Source: Euperipatoides rowelli (lineage: Eukaryota > Onychophora > Udeonychophora > Euonychophora > Peripatopsidae). From it: a stretch of DNA of 22,850 nucleotides. The notes under the pieces were generated by a model. It was given only the letters and a program-made list of their open reading frames with translations. It did no database searches and was not told where the DNA came from. Where the stretch lies: the NCBI GenBank assembly GCA_003024985.2, contig PXIH01S0000022.1, one strand, 5' to 3'. Of this stretch, positions 8,651-19,649 are shown one piece after another; positions within the stretch are counted from its first letter, which is position 1; each line of letters opens with the position of its first letter. The position numbers and the translations under genes are program-made.

Positions 8651-8659
8651 TGACCGATA

Positions 8660-11600
8660 ATAATAGCCTACTTACAGTAAGTTATATACTGTATTTATCC
8701 CTCAATTAACAATTCTGGCTTAGATGTGCATAAATTATGTGTAATCTACATCTAATTATCCAGAATTGTTCATTCTGGACTCTAGCCTTGGCTATATAAA
8801 GTTCTTATCAGTGTTTAAACAGGAAAGGCTAGCATGCATAAATTGCCCTTAGTACATGTTGAATAGTAACCCCCTTGCAAAATTGGGATATTATAAAGAA
8901 CCCTTAAGTCTGTTGCTAAACTTTAAAAACTTTTGATATGAATTTCTTCAAAGAATATTGCATGTCCTAATTAGTCAGTGTGAAAACTAAGCTTATGAAA
9001 TTATTTGCCCTCCACCTCCATGTATTAAACTTTTAACTTATAAAACAATTACAATTCTATTTGGGTGGGAAGAGAGATAGTGGGTGATATGTTAAAAATC
9101 TTTATAAATATATACAGTATATTTAAGATAATTTGCTATCTGCAGTTAAACCATTTCCTCCCTCTCCCTCCAATAATATATTTGCAGGCAGTTTGTGGTT
9201 AGTAGGCCTGGTAGAATGTTTAAAAGGGATAGTAGGCACTTTAATGTTCTCTTGTACATGTCTAAACTAATGAGTGGATTTTATGTCTTTCACTTTTAAT
9301 AATTTCAACAAAATTTTGCAAATAGTAGACATTGAATGATATTCTCTTTGTACACTTTTTTTTACTCTATTGTGATTTTAGATTTAAATTCACACACACC
9401 CTAATGTAGGCCCTAAAAAATTCTGCTAAACTGAATTTAAAAGATCAACACTCATTATTTCTGATTCATTAATATTGCATAGGCCTATAATTTAATAAAT
9501 CTAGGTTTAGGGTCTAAAAATTGCTGAGTTTGACATACTGGCAACTATCTTGAAATAGTTTAAAATGAGATTGACAATATTGTGTATTGCTTATGCAAAT
9601 TGATTTACTGTCTCAGAAAGATCAGCTGATTGTAAAGTTGTAAACAAGCTGTACTTTTATTCTTGAATTTATTGAATTCTTGATAAAAGTTAGGTTATTT
9701 TTTCAATAGCAATAAAATTTGAATCCCATCGTCGTTTCCCTTGACAAGGAGCTTGGAACAAATACCTTTTGGTGAAAATCCTACTGAAACAGAAATCTTT
9801 TCAGTTTTTAATTTTTATCATAAAACACATTTTGTGAGTGTAAATTCGAAAATTGGATACATGTGTTGTGAGACAAACGTAAGTAAATTGGCTTTGTTGC
9901 AGGCCTTCGTCAATGCCATAATTTAAACTACTGTATATAACTGTTTTTATTGAATAAGCTTTGATTTGTTTTTAAAAAGTATTTTTAAATCAAATAACTC
10001 CACCATCATAGAATAGGAATAAATTTTGTAACATTTGTGAATCATAAGCTATTTATCTCTGTATTTATTTTTTTTCCAATAAAAAAAAATACAAACTGAC
10101 AGCTTATCAATTTTTTTTTAATACAATACAGTAATTTCATACGGTTTCTAACTCTTCCTTTAAAAATTATACAGTAGGCCTACTAAGATTATGTGGGTTC
10201 AATTCTGCCATTTTTTTCCCCAGTTACTGGCACAATGTAAAATTTTAATATAATTCTTAACATTTGTTGGTGGTTCGCCAGGCTTCTTTCAAGTAATTAG
10301 TGAATGTAGACTACAAGTATTCTTAATTGTGACTACCCCCGTACTGCTAATTTTGTGTGTTGTACAGTGCAAAAAGTTAGCTGTTTCAAGACTACTAAAA
10401 TTGTCTACACTCTTATTAACTTATAAAAGGTCTAGTGGACCTTTTACAAAAAATCATGAATTATACTAGAATCTTATGCTACAATAGGTTATCTGGAAAA
10501 TTAATAATAATGCTCAATTATATTACAGTATAACAAACAATCTTAGTACTTTAGGCTTATATTTTTTGTAAATTTGAGTAAATTTTTAAACTAGTATTTT
10601 TTTTAAAAAAATACAGTATAGCCGCCCTATACAATATTTAGGGTACTTACACAGTAGTGGAAACACCCATATACAGTAAAGCAATACAGTTTATTACTGT
10701 TTTTATTAACACTATTTAGCTTTTTTTTTTTTTTAACTTATTGTCCTACATATCACTGAAAACCAAAAATCTTACACACACACACAAAAAAAAAACTTAA
10801 CCAATTAATAAAGTTAACTTGTGAATATTAGGAAAATCTTAATTTGAAAAATAGATAATAAAAAAAAGAAAGTTAGTAAAAAAAAAAAATTAGCAAAATC
10901 TATTAGTCAAAGAAACTAATTGTGAAATTGTTTACTAGATGTCACTAGTTCACTCAGTTTTTTTGCTTTCTGTTTTTTTTTTTCTTAGAAGTTTTTGTAA
11001 ACATTGAAATATTTATCGAGTTAGTACAGTATGTACTGTATGTTGCATGACCCTGACACATACTACTAACATTAGGCCAAATTTTTAATCTTACAAATAT
11101 TCCAAGATTTGAATGACTAATTGAATATAAATATTAATTACAGTATTGTTTTCCTCCCACACAAACATTCTAAATTTGGTTAAACTATTGGAAGATACCA
11201 TTGTTTTTTAATAGCAATTTAATAATTTAAAAAAAAACGTGACATTTAGGCCATATTATTTCAACATTTAAATTTGAATTTAAAATATAAAATAATCATG
11301 TCTACAATTCCCCTCCTGTTACTTTTTTGTTTAGGTTAGGGTTGCTCAGGTATTTAGAGTTAAAAAAATATGGTTTGTTTAATTTCCTCTTTTATATTTT
11401 TAAAAAGAACAAAATATAATGATGAGGGGTAGGCTTTAATTGTTTCTCTCCCCCTCCCCATTCTATCTAATTCCACAGTCATGAGTTCTTAACCACACCA
11501 TTGCTTCAAAGGTTAAAAATTAATATATTTTATTTATTCCTTGACTTTAAAAGATTTAAATGACATAATAATAAGGTACTATGGTTAAAAAAAAATATTT

Positions 11601-11990
11601 AAATTTGTAAACTAAAAATAACTTAAAAGATAATGTAACTTAGTATAGCTTAATAATAAGATGTATGGTATCATTTCTTTTAGGAATCTTTAATCATAAT
11701 TTTGACTAGATTTCACACCATTTAAAAACTTTTTATCTTGTATAGCTAATTGTACATTTCAATACAATTATAATTAAAATTTAAAATTCTAACAGTTCAA
11801 CATATACAGCAGGCTAAACACTTTTTTTTTTTTATTCTGACCATTGAATTTCCATTTAAAGTAAATATATTTTCTACATTGGCATCATGTTCAGGAACAG
11901 AAAACAAATTGGCACATGTATTGTAAGAAAAATATCTGAATATTGTTTGGAAAAGTAATGAAAAAAAATCTATATTTCATAATCCAGAAT
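8660..11990. other. AT-rich intronic sequence without genes
   Basis: Many TACAGTA words, poly-A and poly-T runs, a short CA run (10774-10785) and a small 8-bp hairpin at 10425-10445 (AAAAGGTC with GACCTTTT). The 61-codon open frame at 9741-9926 starts with TTG and has no recognisable domain. I found no splice-bounded exon. Confidence 0.4.
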
Positions 11991-12006
11991 TTATTTACTA
12001 ACAGTA

Positions 12007-12392
12007 CAGGGCTTGACGCTTATCATTGCAATGGTGGCAAATGCCATCATATCTTTATAAATGCCATCCAAGATGCACAAGCAGTGGCAAATATTTGCCA
12101 TCCATTTTTTTATGGTCACAAGTTTAAAGCATCTAATTAGCATGTGACATTTAACCATATTCCCCTTGTTTACCCATAAATAGTAATACAATATTTAAAA
12201 AAACACATGTTTAGAATATTCACACAAATTTAATATTATATATCTCATGTTTTAATACATGTATGGTAGTTAAATATAAATCTTTGCGAACAATCAAAAG
12301 AGTTGCCACTTATTCACTGAAAGTTGCCACCCATAGGCCTTTTAGGGAGGCAACTTGTAGCTGCCCATTAAAAAAATGATTGTCGAACCCTG
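12007..12392. mobile_element. TIR element (MITE), CAGGGYTYGA family, 386 bp
   Basis: Ends CAGGGCTTGAC (12007-12017) and, in complement, CAGGGTTCGAC (12382-12392), 9 of 11 matching. It is flanked by the same five bases, CAGTA, on both sides (12002-12006 and 12393-12397), a probable target duplication. The CAGGG ends suggest the hAT superfamily, whose usual duplication is 8 bp; five would fit only an unusual lineage or a worn duplication. The interior carries repeated TGGCAA/TTGCCA words and a perfect 16-bp palindrome at 12085-12100. Short open frames on both strands here are by-products of this structure. Confidence 0.7.
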
Positions 12393-12399
12393 CAGTACA

Positions 12400-13130
12400 A
12401 CCTGTGTAAGATGGGCTTAAAAATGCCCTGTTGGCTAAATTGATTAAAAAAGCCACTAGTAATTAAGAAAGGTCTGCTGGTTACTGCTAACAGGTTCGTG
12501 AAACAAGGCATTAGTTGTGGGATAGGGGAAAAGTACTCCCCCCCCCCAAAAAAAAAAAAAAAAACATTTTGAGTTGAATTTGTTGTAATCTTATTGCAAA
12601 ACATATACCATCTTAAGCATATTTTTAACTGCTCTTTAATTGAAAATAAATTATCTAACCTGATTCTGTTGTCATTTTTTCACCCAATTTATAAATTCTA
12701 TGTAGCCTAATTAGAAAGGAAAAATTGCAAAACATTTTTTTTTTTTTAGAATTGTTGAGATTAGATAACTATTTTTCAAAATCTATTAATAAAAGTCAGG
12801 ATTTAAAAAAAAAAAAAAAAGCTAATGTTAGCCTTAGATCACCTGATGTCTATTCATATTGTCTGAAGAAAAAAAACAAAACCCATAAGTGTAAGATTAA
12901 GATTTGTCTCATTTTAATCCTGGATGACCGCTAAATGCCCAAGTTTTGTTTTTCAATTTTATTTCTTTTCACATGTAGCCTACTTATAAATGACTTTACA
13001 GCTATTGAAATTTACTAAAACAATAATTAAAGAAATATACAGTAATGTTATTTTGCAGTAAGAATACAGAGGATAGTTTAAAGCCAAGATAGATTGCAGT
13101 TGAATTTGTGAGGTCTATAATAACACAAAA
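12400..13130. other. AT-rich intronic sequence without genes
   Basis: Contains a C9-A16 boundary at 12539-12564 and homopolymer A and T runs. Open frames at 12368-12604 (minus) and 12725-12934 (plus) are encoded largely by these runs. Nothing else is supported. Confidence 0.4.
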
Positions 13131-13146
13131 TGAAAAATATATATTT

Positions 13147-13168
13147 GGGAATTGGGGGGAGGGGGGGG
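13147..13168 (+). repeat. G-rich tract with quadruplex potential
   Basis: Runs of 3, 6 and 8 G separated by AATT and A. It can supply four runs of three or more G with short loops. Confidence 0.6.
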
Positions 13169-13451
13169 TAATCCATTAATATGTGAAGGGAAGACAACAT
13201 TTTTAAACGTAGGAAATTAATTTTTCTATATCTTAGGCTATTCATTAGCCTATTCTAAAAATATAAATATTAGTATAAAATGTAATTTATTAAAATTCTA
13301 GTAGAAACCTCGCCTAAATCGACGAGAATTTTTTTTTGGGCAAATAATTTTGTGTCATGTTTAGAACTACGCTAAACACTCCCATGTTATTTGCTCCAAA
13401 ACCACCAAAAAAAATAGCCAAGTTGACTTTCATTATGGAACTATGGAACTT

Positions 13452-13500
13452 ACCCACATGCCAAATTTCATATTTGTGTAATGTTGGGAAGTAAAGCCTT
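13452..13500 (+). repeat. Third copy of the GTTGGGAA interspersed unit
   Basis: Contains CCACATGCCAAATTTCA followed by TAATGTTGGGAAGTAAAGCC, matching the units at 125-180 and 319-372. It directly precedes the tandem array, which suggests that both belong to one larger repeat. Confidence 0.5.
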
Positions 13501-13520
13501 TCAAAAATGACGGAATTCAT

Positions 13521-13909
13521 TTGGGGTCCCCCTAGCACCCCCATGTGACCACCTAGGACCTGGGCCTTTTATATACATATTCTAGATCTCTAGGGAAACC
13601 CAAATTTCAATTTTCCACTGAATCGGAGCATTTTAAAATTTTTTTGACTTTGGGGGCCCTCCTAATACCCCCATGTGACCACCTAGGATCTTGACCTTTT
13701 ATATACATATTCTAGACCTCTAGGGTAACACAAATTTCAATTTTCCACTTAATCGGAGCATTTTAAAATTTTTAGATTTTGGGGGGGGGCCTAATACCCC
13801 CATTTGACCACCTAGGATCTTGACCTTTTATATACATATTCTAGGCCTCTAGGGTAAAACAAATTTCAATTTTCCACTTAAATCGGATCATTTTAAAAAA
13901 ATTTTGATA
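13521..13909 (+). repeat. Tandem array, three copies of about 130 bp
   Basis: Copies lie at about 13521-13650, 13651-13779 and 13780-13909. Each contains GACCACCTAGGA, CTTTTATATACATATTCTAG, CCTCTAGGG or CTCTAGGG, CAAATTTCAATTTTCCACT and AATCGGA. The anchor CCATGTGACC recurs at 13541 and 13671, and as CCATTTGACC at 13800, giving periods of 130 and 129. Neighbouring copies look about 90% identical. The sequence after the array ends in ATGACAGACACACAG then TTT, a style common at the ends of interspersed repeats. Confidence 0.85.
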
Positions 13910-14247
13910 TCCCTCCAAAAAATGGCCAAGTCTATTTTCATTGGTTACACTATGGAACCTATCCACAAACCTAACACACAAAAAACGCAAGTCAATTGGA
14001 CAAACCATTGGGGCGAAAATTCAATTTAAAGACTTCGGAATGACAGACACACAGAAAATTTGTTTTTTAATATAATATTTTTTTTTCTTAATAGTTCTTG
14101 CCAATTAACTATTTATGCAAAAATTTTGATTAACCACTTTTTAATTTTTATTAGCATTTGGTTAATTGGCTAACGTATTTTTCGGTAATCATTATGTCAA
14201 CTAGGGATGTAAAAAAACATTTAGGCCTAATTGGTTGAACGTTAAAA

Positions 14248-14264
14248 CCACACACACACACACA
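14248..14264 (+). repeat. CA microsatellite
   Basis: A short CA run followed by A-rich sequence and ACTTAAC. The run at 10774-10785 is likewise followed by A's and ACTTAAC. Confidence 0.8.
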
Positions 14265-14416
14265 AAGAAAAAAAACTTAACATTACAAAATTTAGGCACT
14301 AAATTTATTTCGGAAATGGTTGTTGATTGGTTAAAGTTGGGTCGGTGGAAGTTGCATAAAAAATGATCAAAAAGGTTTATTGCACCTCTCGATTTTCTTC
14401 AGAGTTGGGGCATAAT

Positions 14417-14710
14417 CAGGGTCCCATATTTTTTGGGCTTTGGAACTGAAAATCCAGGCGGGGTCCTTACATATTTTTGATAAGCTTTTTTTTTTTTAAC
14501 GGAGGCCTCCGTTTATGAAGATCTGATAAACTTTTTTTTTTTGGTTGTAATGGACGTTTTGCTTACCTTTNATAGACCTGCGGGGCCCTTGTCTAGGCTA
14601 TAGGTATCCCTTGTCTGTGAAAGTTAACCTTTATTGAATCTACAACCCCTTAATCAGGCTTACGGAGCCCGTTATCTAGGCTTACTGAGGCCCCTCTCTC
14701 ATCAACCCTG
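14417..14710. mobile_element. Weak hAT-like remnant, with one unresolved base
   Basis: Left end CAGGGTCCCAT and, in complement, right end CAGGGTTGATG share only the first six bases. The flanking octamers GGCATAAT and ATCATAAC share CATAA in the same register (5 of 8). The interior has short repeats around GGCTTACGGAGCCC and GGCTTACTGAGGCCC. An N is at 14571, the only ambiguous base that I noticed in the window. Confidence 0.3.
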
Positions 14711-14719
14711 ATCATAACT

Positions 14720-15960
14720 ATGTAGTTTCTTATGGAGTTTGTTCAGATATGGGCCTTGGGACAATTGCCCCACCCAACTGCCACCCCCTCCCCCATTGTG
14801 TGGTCCCTCGGCGTAATTATTTATTACCTGTTAAGAGTTGTGGTCAGCTTTGGCATGAAGGTTAGACTGTAAATAAAAAAAATATGTTCATCATACACTA
14901 TTGGTTGCTTTTCGGACTAAATGGACTGAAATTTTTGGCACACGCTAGTTTATTTCCATATACAGACGATACCTGTGTCCCAATATAACAATGAAAACAC
15001 AATTTCCGTTTAACTTAGTAAATATTTTCTATTTTTCTAATTAAAAAAGCCTTTTATTAAAATAAAGGTCAGGCAAATAAAAAAGAAATCTTAGGCTATC
15101 AAATCAAACAAAGTCAACAAGAATGTTCAATCAAATAAAGAAAAGGTTATCAAAATTTTTACAAATGGCCTCCAAATTTGATATAGCCTATGGCCTCACC
15201 AAATTCTAAAACCGGCCATGATGTAGGCTATGTGTGAAATTCAATCATATTATTTTTTTTTTTGTTAAATTTCGTTACCTTCTGACATTTCATAGTAGCT
15301 TGCAAAATTCAAATGGAAATTATCATTTTCTGGCTTTTTTATTCTACACTTTTTTACTGTACCGTAGTTATACTATTCGCTGCTATTTCGCCATGAGAGA
15401 TGGCAAAAAAGAACCACTTGAGAGTTATTTCTTGCTTCAAAAATGTAAAATTAACATTTTTTTTTAATTTAGAAACAGAGCCATCAGAGAAAGGCTTTAT
15501 AGATGTTACTTAAGATTACAGGATCTGAATGCTAAAGGAAGAAGTGGCAGTACTAAAAGAGCAGGTCTGTGTGTCCTGCAGGGTCTAGAAGCAACACTAT
15601 CTTTTTTTTTTTTAAGTTTTAAGTGTTGGTTTATGCTGGGTAGGACTTTAAAAAAACAGATAGCTACTAAAACTCATTTTTTAGTGGTTACCAGTTGTTT
15701 TTTTATCACTTTTATTACTAGGATATATGTATTTCTTGATTTCTTTTAAGCACTTTTACTGGTTGTACTCTAATACAGAATATAAAGGTAAAATCAGACA
15801 CAATTATTAAATCTGGCATTCTAGTCTATAAAATGTTAACTTAGAAATAGCAATCAGTTTAAAACTTACCAGGGTAAACAAGTTGACTAATTATGAACAA
15901 CATGCCCCCTTTGAGCCTGACCAGAAATTTTATCCGAACAGATTATTTTCAAATTTAAAT
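14720..15960. other. Intronic sequence, no confident gene
   Basis: Includes a C-rich patch near 14765-14810 and AT-rich sequence. A start-less open frame of 93 codons at 15468-15746 sits just after a pyrimidine-rich AG; it is discussed as a finding and not called as a gene. Confidence 0.4.
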
Positions 15961-15972
15961 GGTTGGGCAGCA

Positions 15973-16140
15973 TTTTTTTTTTTTTTTTTTATTTACAGTC
16001 CTAACCTTTACTCAAGGCTAAACTTATCTCCAAATAATTAATAAATATGACCAACCCTAATGATGATAAAGGTTGATCATTTTTGTGGATTTGACGGAAA
16101 TGTCTGGGACTTCTCCGTCAGCCCAACTATTAACCAAAGA
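15973..16140 (-). mobile_element. Poly(A)-ended short retroelement-like repeat, copy 1
   Basis: On the minus strand this ends TTAGGACTGT, then an A-rich tail (the T run at 15973-15990). The adjoining part shares CCAACCCTA and CTCCAA words with 19195-19300 in the same order. Near its far end is a TGACGGA (16092-16098) and TCCGTCA (16114-16120) inverted pair. It could be a SINE or a LINE tail. Confidence 0.4.
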
Positions 16141-16149
16141 CCATTTTTG

Positions 16150-17690
16150 TAAGTAATCAGATGCCAATAAGTTTGATTGGCAGATACTAGCTGTTCAATA
16201 GCAAGATGTGTGAGCTAAAAAGCAAACAGATATTTTTTTCCAAGACTAAAATAATGAAGTCTGCTCAAGAAAACTTATCCATAGGCTTCGGATTATTTAC
16301 TAAAATAAGAGCGGCTAATTGGATGACAGCTGGACTGATGCAAAATAGAAATAGGCCATTTATGCTTATGTCAAATGTCTATAACTTTTTTAGCCTAAAT
16401 AATAAAATATAGGCTACTGTTGAATGGTAACAGAGATTCTTGTGTTATTGGAGGCTGGTGTTTAGACGTACCATTTCATGTACTGATAGGCTATATCAAT
16501 TTTGTTGAGCATGAAGTGAGGGGCTGTGTGGCTTCAACAAATAAAATTGGTAGACTCCAACCACACACGTTCATTCGAGCCCTGCTTAATGGAATTTTTT
16601 TTCCCCATTTAGCGTACCAGTAGGCTACTCTGCGCTAGTAGTTTTATATAAAATGTTGGTTTAATCATGGGCGATATCAGCAAGTAAGACAAATAATTCA
16701 ATATCAACAATATTACTGTCAAACTAAATTGCAGATGTGAATATGACTTAGGTATTAGATCAGTAATCTTGTTGAATTTCATTTTGATATATAGGCTATG
16801 TAAATATAATTCCACAAAGAGGGGGCAGATATAAAATTAATAAGGGTGGAACAAAATGGATTTGGTTTGAATTTGGGTGAGATTAAATATAAAGTGGACA
16901 AGAACCTTGAGATAAAATAGAACACATATACCATATGTGAACAGAAATAGCTCTAAACTGGTGGCAAAGTTTTCAGAAAATTATAAACAACTACTGTAAC
17001 TATGGCAAAAAAAAAAGTCCTAATTTTTAAAGTAATAGTAATGTCATGTTTTGAGATTACTGAATTTGTCTGGTGACCAAGTTGAAAAAATGCATATAAC
17101 AATTTGGTAATGATTCCAAGTAGCCTATGCTATAAATAATTATTTATAAAAATTTCAAACTTATGGATAAAATGCTAAATACTTTGTGAAAAACTTTGTT
17201 GTTGTTTTTGAACTTTTATGTCTTGTGACATTTGCCACATGACATCGTTGAGTTTACATAAAAAAAAATTAAAACAAATTGACAATAAAAATGCATTGTT
17301 TTCTGCACAAATTTTATGATTTAAATAAAATGAAAGCAATCCATCAGCCTACTCTTGTATGTATTGTGCTATAATGTCTTCATTGGCAAACTTAAATGAT
17401 GTTTTTAACTGGAAACTTCACTTTTACCACAAACTTAAGTCTGATTATTAATTTTTTTATAAAAATTTATATTACAGTATTAAACTATTATTATATTGGC
17501 ATGTTGACATTTAATAAGCCTATAATGCAAGGAAAAGGACAAGAAGTATTCTATATTAGCCTATCATACTTAATCCTTAGCCCTGCTCTAGTTTTAGGAT
17601 TAATTAAAAATAATCTGATGCAGAATAAATAAGGATGTGGGAAAGGGGTTATTTATTTATTACTAAAGTTATAATTCATTATTTGTCATT
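16150..17690. other. Intronic sequence without confident genes
   Basis: Many TAGGCTA and TAGCCTA words. The open frames at 16206-16412, 16420-16623 and 17396-17632 have no recognisable domain. A CATTCGAGCCCTG word ending at 16584 resembles a CAGGGCTCGA element end in complement, but no partner end was found. Confidence 0.4.
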
Positions 17691-17706
17691 CTAATCGTAT
17701 TGTAGA

Positions 17707-18012
17707 TTAGTGAGTTTTGATATCAGGAGGTTTTTGTCCCTGGTAACACGTATTTATCATCGTTTCTGGTGTTTCTGCATAGGTCTGTTTAACTAGCAAA
17801 GTTTCAGGGAAAGATTTTATTAAAAACTTGATTGTGAAATCGGACGATAAATCAGCTCTTCTCTGTGAGAGTGATCTTAGGTTGACTAAGTTCAGGGCAT
17901 TTTCGTAATTAATGAAAATTAACTTTTTAAAATGATTTTTCGGTATCTTATTGAATGGATTCCAATAATGAGGATTGGAATTTTCTGATAGAGGAGGACT
18001 AAACAGGGGCAT
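17707..18012 (-). mobile_element. Probable LINE ORF2 C-terminal fragment
   Basis: A 101-codon minus-strand frame contains YENALNLVNLRSLSQRRADL followed by SSDFTIKFL. It resembles the post-reverse-transcriptase region of Jockey/CR1-like LINEs, where a pattern of the type YxEAL, LxL, SLxxRR, LxxxFxxK is common. The rest of the polyprotein is not seen on either side, so this is a short remnant and no longer functional. The match is by recollection of family pattern; by chance alone an open frame of this length is not rare in the window. Confidence 0.4.
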
Positions 18013-18152
18013 GAAAATTAACTTGTTTTAAAACTCTATTTTCAGCAAAATGAATTTTTGTCCAATTTCTCATGGACCTATAGTACATACCCATAACTAT
18101 TCTTGCAATAAGAAAATATTTCAATACGGCAAATTTAAATACAGTTACTGTC

Positions 18153-18189
18153 TTTAAAATAAGTAGACAGTCTGTCGACTTATTTTAAA
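18153..18189. repeat. Near-perfect 37-nt palindrome
   Basis: Arms of 18 nt (18153-18170, TTTAAAATAAGTAGACAG, and 18172-18189) pair at 17 of 18 positions around a single central T. Confidence 0.85.
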
Positions 18190-18199
18190 CAAAACCTAT

Positions 18200-19015
18200 A
18201 CAATGATTGAATCAAACGATTCTAACAGCCAGTGCAAATGGAAAGATGTGCTTATAGCCTGTTTTTCAGAACTGTCCAGTTCTCACAATGAAAGGGTTAA
18301 ATATATTAGTAGCCTACAATGTACCCAAATAGATGTTTTTTTTTTGTATCTTTTCCTAAATTAGCCTATAATTTTTTGAATAAAAGACTTCAAAATTCAA
18401 ATACAAAATATTTTTTGCAATGTGTTTTACTATTTTTCATAAGAGTTAATCTGTCATATGTCCCATTTCAGAGCACACTAATATGAGTAGCTCACTGTGG
18501 GTGAAAAGCCAATTCTTACAATCGAATCTAGGAATGCTTGCTTTGCTTAGTATCATAATAAAAATTTTAATTGTATAGCCCCACTTGCATGATAGTTCAT
18601 TGATAGATATTACCTCTATCTCCATTCTCTGAAAATGCATGTTAATAAGGAAGTGGTTATGGCAAAGACAATTTTGTCTGAACAACATACTGTATACTAT
18701 TCTTATTCCAGCATTAAATTACAAAATCAAAATTTAATAAAATCTATGGGCTAGCTTTTAAATTATTTTTTTCTTTTTTTTTTTTTTAATTTAAGCTTAT
18801 TAGCCTATTTGAAAATTACTGTGTTCACAAAGAATTATCAAAATAATAAACATGTGATTTCAAAAACATTTCTACTGTATGTAGTCTTGTTTTGAACTGT
18901 AATCGTGAAAATATACAGTATAGCCTAGGCTGTGACAGTATTATTATAGTAATTTTGAATAACGGTTAATGAAGAAATATAACGATTCTCTAATAGTTTG
19001 TATGTCTATATAATT
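18200..19015. other. AT-rich intronic sequence without genes
   Basis: Homopolymer T runs, TAGCCTA words and the short palindrome AGCCTAGGCT near 18922. The 80-codon minus-strand frame at 18446-18688 matches nothing that I recognise. Confidence 0.4.
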
Positions 19016-19023
19016 ACTTAAAT

Positions 19024-19638
19024 CAGGGTTATAGTTTTGGTTTAGCGACCCGAATAGAATGCCCAACAGCAAGTACATTCGGTGTTTAGAAAACGACTGA
19101 CTCAATTACAATGACACAAGTGCCTAGAAACTGAGAAAGCTAAGTCCCATTTAGTCACATGATCAAGATTCAAGATGGATCCTAGCATACCTTATTTTTT
19201 TTTTTTTTACAGTCCTAAACTAACCGTCACACTGAACCCTAACTCCAACTACAAGTGAAATCCACTATGCCCCAACCCTATGATAATCTAGAGGTGAAAT
19301 AATCGTTATTGATCGATTTTGACATTGGCTATCTTTGGTAATGATGAAAATACACAATCAGATGTTATAAATGCGGTAACTTCTCTATCTTTGCCAGATA
19401 ATGATAGATAAATAAAATGTGTGGAGAGTTGCCACAGAAGTTTTAGCGAATTCTGAATAACAACAAACTAACATTTAACTGTCAGTGGCTTGAGAGGTTT
19501 TTAAAATTATTTTTGTATTTGTAACGCATGGTATGTTGAATTTCAAAAAATATTGTTTTTGTTGAAAATATTTCACGACCCTCAAAATATTCCAAGCGAT
19601 CCAATTTTGGGTCACGACCCATAGGTTAAGAAACCCTG
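19024..19638. mobile_element. hAT-superfamily non-autonomous element, 615 bp
   Basis: The left end reads CAGGGTTATAGTTTTGG then AGCGACCC; the right end in complement reads CAGGGTTTCTTAACCTATGG then GTCGTGACCC. Both ends therefore start CAGGGTT and carry an inner GACCC word. The flanking octamer ACTTAAAT is perfect on both sides (19016-19023 and 19639-19646), the 8-bp duplication expected of hAT insertion. There is no transposase frame, so it is a MITE-type copy dependent on another element's enzyme. It carries the poly(A)-ended repeat at 19195-19300 within it. The perfect duplication suggests a comparatively young insertion. Confidence 0.85.
19195..19300 (-). mobile_element. Poly(A)-ended short repeat, copy 2, inside the hAT element
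   Basis: On the minus strand it ends TTAGGACTGT then a run of A (the T run at 19195-19208), as in the copy at 15973-16140. It lies wholly within 19024-19638, so either it inserted into that element or the family carries it as an ancestral part. Confidence 0.4.
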
Positions 19639-19649
19639 ACTTAAATAAA

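Noticed and set aside
9741-9926. 61-codon plus-strand frame starting with TTG
   Set aside because: No ATG near its start, no splice-bounded segment and no recognisable motif.
11943-12191. Overlapping open frames on both strands with Cys and His residues
   Set aside because: They are produced by the inverted TGGCAA/TTGCCA words of the TIR element, not by a zinc-binding protein.
16572-16584. ATTCGAGCCCTG-type word as the right end of a third CAGGGCTCGA element
   Set aside because: No partner left end, palindrome or flanking duplication was found.
16420-16623. 67-codon frame with Cys and Trp residues
   Set aside because: It looks somewhat protein-like, but there is no splice structure or family match, and it contains several of the overabundant TAGGCTA words.
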